DNA of 64,000 nucleotides from Rhodospirillaceae bacterium (GTDB taxonomy: Bacteria > Pseudomonadota > Alphaproteobacteria > Rhodospirillales > Rhodospirillaceae). The notes under the pieces were generated by a model. It searched no databases. It saw only the letters and a program-made list of their open reading frames with translations, and was not told the origin of the DNA. The DNA is taken from NCBI GenBank assembly GCA_029245025.1, contig JAQWQC010000034.1, positions 124,001 to 188,000 on the forward strand, written 5' to 3'. The translations under genes were made by a program, and so were the position numbers. Below are positions 57,374 to 64,000 of the stretch, piece by piece (positions within the stretch are counted from its first letter, which is position 1; the number at the start of each line of letters is the position of its first letter).

Positions 57374-58141
57374 ATGACGAAGAAACGCATCGGACTCGCA
57401 GTGCTTGCGGCGCTCGGCGCTCTTATAATCTGGTCGTTCATTCCTAACCAATTCCCCGTTTATGAAACGCAAGCCAGTGCGGCCCCTGAAGGGGGGCACC
57501 ATGTTCTGATTTTCGGTGCCACGCGGAATTCGGGATTGGAAACCGCCAAGATTCTTATTGGTCGCGGTGACCGGGTGACGGCATTCGTTCGTGAGTCGTC
57601 AAATACGGCCGAGCTTGAGTCGCTGGGAGTTAATCTTGTTGTTGGTGACGCGCTCGATATGCCTTCGGTGGAAGCGGCGTTTGTCGATAAGGATTATACG
57701 TCAGTGGTTACAACCATCGCCTGTTTCAGTTGTGACCCCAAGCCCGATTATCTTGGCAACCGCAACGTTTTCGACGCGGCGGAAGCTGCTGGTGTAAGAC
57801 GTGTGATTCTCATGACGACGGTTGGTGCAGGCGATAGCTACGAAGCGGCACCGTTGCCAGCGCGCAATTTTCTTAAAGATATTATTCCACTCAAGACACA
57901 GGCCGAAGATCATCTGATGGCCAGCAGCCTGGACTACACCATCATCCGTCCAGGTGGACTTAAATCAGGTCCTGCGACCGGGCGCGCCTACTTAAGTGCA
58001 AGCCGCGAAGCGTTTGGCATCATCAATCGAGCTGATCTCGCCGGGCTGGTGGTCAATATAATTGATGACGACAACACCATCGGGGAGGTTTTGGCAGCCA
58101 TGGACGCGGACATGGTTTTCCCCTGGGACATGTTGTTTTAG
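57374..58141 (+). CDS. Membrane-anchored NAD(P)-binding protein, NmrA/SDR-atypical family
   Basis: A 255-aa protein. An N-terminal hydrophobic helix (IGLAVLAALGALIIWSFI) without a clear cleavage site is followed by a short linker and then the Rossmann loop FGATRNSGLETA. The fold continues with TAFVRESSN, VVGDALD, VILMTTVGAGD and DYTIIRPGGL, all typical of NmrA-like atypical SDRs. If the helix is a signal anchor, the NAD(P) domain faces the periplasm; an inward topology is also possible. It is the last gene of the exported cluster and resembles the exported protein at 25625. Confidence 0.8.
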   Translation: MTKKRIGLAVLAALGALIIWSFIPNQFPVYETQASAAPEGGHHVLIFGATRNSGLETAKILIGRGDRVTAFVRESSNTAELESLGVNLVVGDALDMPSVEAAFVDKDYTSVVTTIACFSCDPKPDYLGNRNVFDAAEAAGVRRVILMTTVGAGDSYEAAPLPARNFLKDIIPLKTQAEDHLMASSLDYTIIRPGGLKSGPATGRAYLSASREAFGIINRADLAGLVVNIIDDDNTIGEVLAAMDADMVFPWDMLF

Positions 58142-58182
58142 CAAAAGCCTTAATCACCACTCTGGATTTTGTATCGTTTCAT

Positions 58183-58208
58183 CCCCTAGTATGCGTCTCC
58201 ACTAGGGG
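58183..58208 (+). promoter_or_regulatory. Inverted repeat overlapping the ribosome binding site of the MFS gene
   Basis: CCCCTAGT at 58183-58190 pairs with ACTAGGGG at 58201-58208 around a 10-nt loop. The second arm contains the GGGG of the likely Shine-Dalgarno for ATG 58217. As RNA it would hide the ribosome binding site; as DNA it could be an operator for a dimeric repressor. No T tract follows, so it is not a standard terminator. Confidence 0.5.
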
Positions 58209-58216
58209 GTGATGGT

Positions 58217-59569
58217 ATGAGTGATCAAGTTCAAGGACAGGTGACCGACGACGAGCACCCAGACGAAAAGTACGCGTGGTACGTGATGGTGGTCTTGGTG
58301 ATCGCCTATGCCTTTTCTTATATCGACCGGACTATTCTGACCCTCTTGGTAGAACCCATTCGCGCATCGCTCGACATCTCGGATACCGAGATCAGTCTTT
58401 TGCATGGGATTGCGTTTGCGTTGTTCTACACAATCCTCGGCATGCCTATCGGTTGGTTGGCGGATCGAGGCAACCGCATCAAGATTATTTCTATCGGCGT
58501 TTATTTGTGGAGTTTCGCGACCGCCGCCTGTGGTCTTGCCAACTCTTTCATTCAGATGTTTATCGCTCGTGTTGGTGTTGGGGTTGGTGAAGCTGCACTG
58601 TCACCATCGGTGTACTCGCTGGTGCCTGACTATTTCCGGCCTGAGAAGTTGTCCCGAGCTTTTAGCTTTTACAACGCAGGTCTTTTCATCGGGTCTGGTT
58701 TGGCGCTTGTTATCGGCGGCGCGGTCATTGAAATCACGCCTGCGCTTGACCTTCCTATTGTTGGTCATCTTGAGCCGTGGCAGGTCACCTTCATGTATGT
58801 CGGCTTGCCCGGCATCCTCGTTGGTTTGTGGGTCATGACCCTGCGGGAGCCGAAGCGTCTCGGCAAAACCGCCGACGAAAGCGGTCAGGTGAGTCTCAGG
58901 AGCCATATCAGGAGAGCGTTTAAGTACATAACCACCCGCCCGCGTGTGTATTTTTATCACTTCTTCGGATTTTCATTGTACGCCTTTATCTGGACGGGCA
59001 CCGCCGCGTGGACCCCGACATTCTTTATGCGCGAATTCGGTATGTCACCTGGTGAGGTTGGCGGTGCGTATGGCTTAATTGTCGTCGTCTTTGGGCTCCT
59101 CGGGGTAACGTCTGGCGGCATGCTGGCGGCGTATTGGCGCAAAAACGGCAAAGTTGATGCAGAAATACGGACCGGCATCACCGGTGTACTGTTGACGCTT
59201 CCTTTCGGTATATTGGCACCGCTGTCACCAAACCCAACCATTGCCTTCGTTGGTTTTGCAGGTCTGACGTTCTTTGCCAGTTTCCCCTGGGGTGCGGCAA
59301 CTGCTGCTCTTCAGTTGATCACCCCCAACCGGTTGCGCGCCATGGTCTCTGCCATGTTCCTGTTTCTGGTGAATTTGGCGGGTATCGGCTTGGCACCGAC
59401 GGTCATAGCCCTAATCACAGATGTTGGATTCGGTTATGACGCTGCTGTGAAGTATTCGATTGCGATTGCGGTTGGTGTGGCTGCACCGATTTCTGCGTTT
59501 CTGTTGTACCGTTGTCTGGCTCCTTACCGGGCGGAATACAACGATATGCATCAGGTGTCAGGGTCGTAG
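58217..59569 (+). CDS. MFS transporter, spinster/glycerol-phosphate-like branch
   Basis: A 450-aa major facilitator with twelve hydrophobic segments. The first helix carries YAFSYIDRTILTLLVEPI, motif A between helices 2 and 3 is GWLADRGNR, and GVGVGEAALSPSVYSLVPDYF forms the helix 4-5 region seen in the spinster-like and glucarate/hexuronate-type groups. The substrate is not clear. It starts 75 nt after the exported cluster with its own inverted repeat at the ribosome binding site, so it may be a separate unit. Its stop is 1 nt from the convergent HAD gene. Confidence 0.87.
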   Translation: MSDQVQGQVTDDEHPDEKYAWYVMVVLVIAYAFSYIDRTILTLLVEPIRASLDISDTEISLLHGIAFALFYTILGMPIGWLADRGNRIKIISIGVYLWSFATAACGLANSFIQMFIARVGVGVGEAALSPSVYSLVPDYFRPEKLSRAFSFYNAGLFIGSGLALVIGGAVIEITPALDLPIVGHLEPWQVTFMYVGLPGILVGLWVMTLREPKRLGKTADESGQVSLRSHIRRAFKYITTRPRVYFYHFFGFSLYAFIWTGTAAWTPTFFMREFGMSPGEVGGAYGLIVVVFGLLGVTSGGMLAAYWRKNGKVDAEIRTGITGVLLTLPFGILAPLSPNPTIAFVGFAGLTFFASFPWGAATAALQLITPNRLRAMVSAMFLFLVNLAGIGLAPTVIALITDVGFGYDAAVKYSIAIAVGVAAPISAFLLYRCLAPYRAEYNDMHQVSGS

Positions 59570-59570
59570 C

Positions 59571-60239
59571 TTAAGAAAGAAGGACGAGCGTTTCTTTGAG
59601 GTCGTCCATGTGGCCTATCACCACATCCGCGCCGGCGTCCGAAAGATATTTACCGTGACCAGGGCGGCAATGCCCGCCTCCGGTAAATCCGATGACTGTC
59701 ATGCCAGCTGTTTTGGCTGATTTAACTCCGTGCACACTGTCTTCAATCGCCACGCATGATGTTGTCTTTATATCTAAGCGTTCAGCGGTGTGAAGATAGA
59801 GGTCCGGCGCTGGTTTGCCGTTCTCTACATCCTCTCCCGAATAGATGTGCGTGCCGAAGAACTGCAAGAGTCCAGTTTTCTTGAGCTTGAAGTGCAGGCG
59901 GTCCAGCCCGGATGAAGACGCAACCGCTAATGATTGATCTAAGGACGCGATAGCGGCGTGCGTACCTGCGATTGCCACTAGCTCCGCATCCATTTCTTTT
60001 TTGCTGTCGGTAAGTAACGTATCGGCAAAACCATCAGGCAATGGTTTGCCTACTGCAGAGATGCGGTCTGCTTCAAGCCGATTGAAATAGGCTTCCATCG
60101 TCGTTCCCATAAATCTATGGATGTACTCATCTTCGTCGTAAGACAAACCCAATGCCTTGGCGGCGTGCATGCCAAAGCGCAGCGCAAGGATTTCGCTGTC
60201 GACTAAGACTCCGTCGCAATCGAAGATCACTGCATCCAC
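59571..60239 (-). CDS. HAD-superfamily hydrolase, subfamily IA (phosphatase/phosphoglucomutase-like)
   Basis: A 222-aa HAD phosphatase. Motif I is FDCDGVLVDSE, motif II SSSGLDRL, the lysine region GKPAPDLYLHTAERL, and motif IV VAIEDSVHGVKSA. The helical cap after motif I is of C1 type, as in beta-phosphoglucomutase and 6-phosphogluconate phosphatase. The start is GTG 60239 with AAGGA ahead. The substrate is unknown. It is divergent from the MFS gene at 60335. Confidence 0.9.
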   Translation of the reverse strand: MDAVIFDCDGVLVDSEILALRFGMHAAKALGLSYDEDEYIHRFMGTTMEAYFNRLEADRISAVGKPLPDGFADTLLTDSKKEMDAELVAIAGTHAAIASLDQSLAVASSSGLDRLHFKLKKTGLLQFFGTHIYSGEDVENGKPAPDLYLHTAERLDIKTTSCVAIEDSVHGVKSAKTAGMTVIGFTGGGHCRPGHGKYLSDAGADVVIGHMDDLKETLVLLS

Positions 60240-60334
60240 TGAATAAAATCCTTGTCGGCTATGGTTTCTAGGGGCGACAGCTTGCGATACCTGGGCTAGG
60301 GTTCCTCACCCTTAAATATTGTGTTTCCTGCCCC

Positions 60335-61639
60335 ATGTGGACTCAAATCCGCGGTTACCCGCTGCAAGCCTTTATTGTCTGCCATCTGGCCTACATGTTC
60401 AGCCAGGTGGACCTGGCGTTGTTCTCCTACGCGCTGCCGTCGATCCGAGAAACCTTTAGTGTCAGCTTGCAAGCTATGGGCTGGGTTGTCGCGTTGTCTT
60501 ACTCAGCTGGGGCAATTCTTCAGGTATATATTGGTACGTTGACGGATCGCTTCGGCCGTAAACACATGCTGATGTTGATCACAGTTGTTTCGTCTTTGTT
60601 TATCGCTGCTCATGCCATCGTGCCCGAGGGTGCCGCGCAACTGGTGGTCGGCGGTGTTTCGTTTTCCCTTGGCATCATTGTTATGACGATTCTGCGTGCC
60701 TTTGCCATAGCCTCAGGTGGCGCGCTCTATCCCACGACCGGTGCTATTGTGACGGAAGAGGCGCCAGCTCGGTATCGCGGCATTATGGCCGGACTCTTGC
60801 AAACGGCGTTTCCATTAGGGGCATTCGTTGCGGCCTTGTTTGCGGCCCCGGTATTAGACGCCTTTGGGTGGCGACCTTTGTTTCTTGTTGGCCTTCTGTC
60901 TATTCCTTTTATTTGGGTGATCCACAAATTCTTACGTGAGACATCGCGGTTTGCTGGGCACAAAGTAGAGGTGGAGCGCGATCCTCAAGTCAATCAAACA
61001 AGTTTTGGCAAGGTTGCCGCGTTGTTCGCGCCCGAGATGCGGGTGCGCACGGTCACGCTCTTTATTGCTCAATTCATATTTGTCATTGCATATGGTGCAG
61101 CCTCTCTGTGGCTTCCTACATACCTTCATGAGTCGCGTGGACTAGCGCAAAGTGAAGCGACTTACATCGTGGGTTATGCCAACGCAGTGGCCGTGGTGGG
61201 CTATGTCATTGCCGCCGTCACAGGTGAATTTATTCTCACCCGTCGCACGACCGTTACAATATGGACTCTGCTTGGAGCGTTTTCTTTCCTCAGCATGGTG
61301 TGGTTTACGTCAGGATACTGGGACACACTTATCGTTCTTTGTATCAGTACGACATTTTTCTATGGCACGGCCGCTGTTAAGTTTGCCTATATCGCAGAAG
61401 TTTTCCCAACGCACCTGAGGGCGACGGGGCTTGCTGTTTGCTCTAGCCTTGCCGTCAATCTCGGTATCGCCTTTGGACCATTGGTTGTAACCTATGGTGT
61501 CGCCTTTTTTGATTGGGACATGACCTTGTCTGTAGTGGTAGGTGTGCCTCTAGCAGTAGCGGGTCTGTTGTATCTCAGACTGAAGCCAGTGCCATCGGGA
61601 TTAGAAGTAGAAGAAGTTGATCGGCGGATGCGGACTTAG
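60335..61639 (+). CDS. MFS transporter, sugar/aromatic-acid-type branch
   Basis: A 434-aa major facilitator with twelve predicted helices. Helix 2-3 motif A is LTDRFGRKHML. GGALYPTTGAIVTEEAPARYRGIMAGLL and AEVFPTHLRATGLAV are typical of the metabolite:proton symporter group, which carries sugars, benzoate or dicarboxylates. The start ATG 60335 is close to the helix 1 segment MFSQVDLALFSYALP. It begins a plus-strand run continuing with an MDR oxidoreductase 50 nt later. Confidence 0.87.
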   Translation: MWTQIRGYPLQAFIVCHLAYMFSQVDLALFSYALPSIRETFSVSLQAMGWVVALSYSAGAILQVYIGTLTDRFGRKHMLMLITVVSSLFIAAHAIVPEGAAQLVVGGVSFSLGIIVMTILRAFAIASGGALYPTTGAIVTEEAPARYRGIMAGLLQTAFPLGAFVAALFAAPVLDAFGWRPLFLVGLLSIPFIWVIHKFLRETSRFAGHKVEVERDPQVNQTSFGKVAALFAPEMRVRTVTLFIAQFIFVIAYGAASLWLPTYLHESRGLAQSEATYIVGYANAVAVVGYVIAAVTGEFILTRRTTVTIWTLLGAFSFLSMVWFTSGYWDTLIVLCISTTFFYGTAAVKFAYIAEVFPTHLRATGLAVCSSLAVNLGIAFGPLVVTYGVAFFDWDMTLSVVVGVPLAVAGLLYLRLKPVPSGLEVEEVDRRMRT

Positions 61640-61689
61640 TCCTAACCGCCCCAATTATATTAACTAGAAAAGCAAGACGGAGCGACGCA

Positions 61690-62661
61690 ATGAAGGGATG
61701 GTTGGTTGAGGAATTTGGTGGCCCCGAGGTCATGCAGTGGGCTGATATGCCTGACCCAGAGCCGGGTCCCGATGAGGTGGTTGTCGATATTCATGCGTCT
61801 GGGGTCAACTTTGCTGAAACACGTATGCGGGCGGGGACGTATACGGGTCTGAAGAGACCATTCGTGCTCGGTCTTGAAGGCGCGGGCGTTGTCTCCGCCA
61901 TTGGAACCGATGTCGACAACTGTGCCATCGGCGATAAGATTTTCTTCCGCGGCCGTGGAGCTCATGCGACCAAAATTGCTATCAAAGCCTATCACGCCTT
62001 TCCGTTGCCAGAAGGTTGGTCCTATGAACAGGGTGCTGCCGCTGGCGTTGGCTGGCTGACGGCGTGGCATGCACTGCACATCGTTGCTCCTGCGCAATCG
62101 GGGCAAAAAGTGCTGATCGAGGCGGTTGCGAGCTCGGTTGGATCGGCTGCGCTTCAGATCGCAAAAGCTAAGGGGTGCTGGGTGGTTGGGACGGCCAGTC
62201 AAGATGCCAAGTTGGAGATCGCGAAAGAATGGGGCGCTGACGCTGTTATCAATTACAAAAAAGAAAACGTGCGTGAGCGCGTCATGGAGCTAACCGACGG
62301 CAAAGGGCTGGACGTTGGGTGCATGACCATTGGCGAAGAAACCGCGGCTGATTTGATTGAGTCCATGGCTTATGAAGGTCGCATCGCCATGTATGGTTCA
62401 ACCGGCGGCCGTAACGTGACATTCAGCCTTAATATCGGAGAGCGGAATATCCAATTGCTATCGATGAGTATCGATTCCTCCGCGCGTTATGTGCCCGAAA
62501 CAATTCCGAGTTTTTGCAGTGAAGCGATCCCGTTGTTTAGCAATGGGACGTTAAAACCCATCATTGATACCGTGTTGCCGGTGTCAAAGGTGGCTAGGGC
62601 TCATGAGATGATTCACGAGCGCAATCACTTTGGTAAAATCATACTCGTCCCTGACGAATAG
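61690..62661 (+). CDS. Zinc-independent MDR oxidoreductase, quinone-oxidoreductase-like
   Basis: A 323-aa medium-chain dehydrogenase/reductase. GGAGCG precedes the ATG. Family marks are VVDIHASGVNFAETRMRAG, FVLGLEGAGVV, the AAAGVGWLTAWHAL hinge and the C-terminal NHFGKIILVPDE. There are no zinc-binding cysteines, as in quinone oxidoreductases. The usual glycine pair of the nucleotide loop (A-GGVG) is replaced by serines, VASSVGSAALQIAKAKG, which may change cofactor binding. Substrate unknown. It lies between an MFS gene and an exported hydrolase. Confidence 0.88.
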   Translation: MKGWLVEEFGGPEVMQWADMPDPEPGPDEVVVDIHASGVNFAETRMRAGTYTGLKRPFVLGLEGAGVVSAIGTDVDNCAIGDKIFFRGRGAHATKIAIKAYHAFPLPEGWSYEQGAAAGVGWLTAWHALHIVAPAQSGQKVLIEAVASSVGSAALQIAKAKGCWVVGTASQDAKLEIAKEWGADAVINYKKENVRERVMELTDGKGLDVGCMTIGEETAADLIESMAYEGRIAMYGSTGGRNVTFSLNIGERNIQLLSMSIDSSARYVPETIPSFCSEAIPLFSNGTLKPIIDTVLPVSKVARAHEMIHERNHFGKIILVPDE

Positions 62662-62687
62662 AATCTGCGCGCGCGTAAGGAAAATCA

Positions 62688-63650
62688 ATGTTCCAATACA
62701 TACTTGCTGCTGTAGTGGTGGCGTCCCCCGCTCTTGCGGGTGTCACAGATATCTACAAGTCATTGCGCGGTGACCGCGATGTCAATGTCACCTATCCAGT
62801 CAACTTGGATCGACCTGACCGTCTCGTTCCGCTATCCGTGCGCGTGACTTGGCCGGCCGGTGAGGGACCATTCCCGCTGGTTGTCTTTTCCCAGGGTGCA
62901 CTCTGCCCAAAGAATATGTACGCGGCCGTAACTGATCATTGGACATCCCATGGCTACGTAACAATCGCGCCGTTGCATATTGATTCTGAATCCAACGGCT
63001 TTGGTTTTCGTGACCTTGCGGGTAAGGATCTGGTCGGCGAACGCATTGCGGATATGACCTATATTCTTGATTCGCTCGACAGTATCGAGAATGTAGCGCC
63101 GGGATTAGCGGGCAAGATTGATCGGGAGCGGATTGCCGCAGCCGGGCATTCTTTCGGCGGGCAAATTGCCCTGGCCATGACCGGTCTGGAAATTACCGAT
63201 GCGACAACCAAAGCGCCGGTTGACGTTGGCGATGACCGTTATGATGTGGCGGTGGTGCTGAGTGGCGTGGGCCCACTTCCCAACATTGTTGACGGTGCAT
63301 TCACGCGGTACGACGGTCCGGTCTATTCCTCGGGTGGCACAAAGGACTTAGGCGCAACCGGGCAGGGCCCGGTGCATCCTTGGCCGTGGCGGATGGCCGC
63401 CTATTTTGATACCCCACCCGGCGACAAATACGGCGTCGTTCTCGATGAGGGCGATCACTATTACGGCGGGCTGATTTGCCGTGAGACAGCGGGCGGTGCT
63501 CCCGATTATGAAGGCCTTTCAATTATTCGTGGCACGTCAACGGCCTTTTTGGATGCCTATCTAAAGGATGATTCGGACGCTAAAGAGTTTCTGACTAAAA
63601 CAGACGTCAAAGCGTTAACTAACAATCGTGCGACGTTAGAACACAAGTAA
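62688..63650 (+). CDS. Exported alpha/beta hydrolase, PAF-acetylhydrolase/chlorophyllase-like
   Basis: A 320-aa hydrolase with a short signal peptide (MFQYILAAVVVASPALA). AGGAAAA lies before the ATG. The nucleophile elbow is GHSFGG, preceded by a strand and oxyanion region PFPLVVFSQGALCPKNMY, and the late histidine is in DEGDHYYGG. The family of dienelactone/PAF-acetylhydrolase-like and chlorophyllase-like enzymes fits best, suggesting cleavage of an ester outside the cytoplasm. It lies 26 nt after the MDR gene and 19 nt before a sulfhydrylase gene. Confidence 0.82.
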   Translation: MFQYILAAVVVASPALAGVTDIYKSLRGDRDVNVTYPVNLDRPDRLVPLSVRVTWPAGEGPFPLVVFSQGALCPKNMYAAVTDHWTSHGYVTIAPLHIDSESNGFGFRDLAGKDLVGERIADMTYILDSLDSIENVAPGLAGKIDRERIAAAGHSFGGQIALAMTGLEITDATTKAPVDVGDDRYDVAVVLSGVGPLPNIVDGAFTRYDGPVYSSGGTKDLGATGQGPVHPWPWRMAAYFDTPPGDKYGVVLDEGDHYYGGLICRETAGGAPDYEGLSIIRGTSTAFLDAYLKDDSDAKEFLTKTDVKALTNNRATLEHK

Positions 63651-63660
63651 AGCAATCTAG

Positions 63661-64000
<340 letters not shown>

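Overview
The window looks like chromosomal DNA of a free-living, aerobic, Gram-negative alphaproteobacterium, probably marine. The main support is gene content. There is a stand-alone F0 operon in the order atpI-atpB-atpE-b'-b. There is a mutY / dciA (DUF721) / dsbA-like / smc neighbourhood. A glycine riboswitch precedes a gcvT-gcvH-gcvPA-gcvPB operon with split P-protein, and an Irr/ICE-like palindrome precedes katG. No rRNA, tRNA, CRISPR array, transposase or integrase was recognised. Starts marked as reassigned were chosen from ribosome binding sites and family N-termini; the supplied track starts each ORF at the longest possible codon.

Layout. 1-3.5 kb (minus): a peptide-type ABC uptake operon (solute-binding protein and OppB permease, running off the left edge) with a Rieske oxygenase between the two. 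3.7-8.8 kb: an exported alpha/beta hydrolase, a small conserved protein, a methyltransferase, a divergent [2Fe-2S] ferredoxin, and a surface-lipid pair (LpxL-type acyltransferase and zinc-ribbon methyltransferase). 8.9-19.6 kb: a glycosyltransferase, thrC, an M16 peptidase, a HisD-like / 3-hydroxyacyl-CoA-dehydrogenase-like / SDR catabolic trio, YqgE, a peroxiredoxin, rnhA, ispH, a CDGSH protein and a lipoprotein. 19.6-24.3 kb: tandem glycine riboswitch and glycine cleavage operon. 24.3-26.4 kb: an outer-membrane barrel protein and an exported NAD(P)-fold protein.

26.4-39.9 kb holds housekeeping genes: F0 ATP synthase, smc, dsbA-like, dciA, mutY, maeB. The dsbA-dciA interval is split by about 2.3 kb of decaying accessory DNA. 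It holds an AT-rich tract with an inverted repeat, a DUF1838 pseudogene, an intact DUF6491-type gene and a MipA/OmpV pseudogene. 39.9-48.6 kb: an orphan oligopeptide-binding protein, acuI, a DUF1800 protein, a VAO-type flavoprotein, an exported protein of unknown function, and a tandem pair of related unknown proteins, one with and one without a signal peptide.

48.7-58.1 kb carries iron and redox functions facing the cell envelope. A TonB-dependent siderophore receptor lies behind two Fur-like boxes. katG carries an apparent twin-arginine signal. A four-gene cluster of exported proteins follows: a SnoaL/NTF2-like protein, a cytochrome c-GLUG repeat fusion, a beta-propeller protein and a membrane-anchored NmrA-like protein. 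This cluster is the best candidate in the window for an undescribed system. 58.2-64 kb: two MFS transporters, a HAD phosphatase, an MDR oxidoreductase, an exported hydrolase, and the start of an O-acetylhomoserine sulfhydrylase gene that runs off the right edge.
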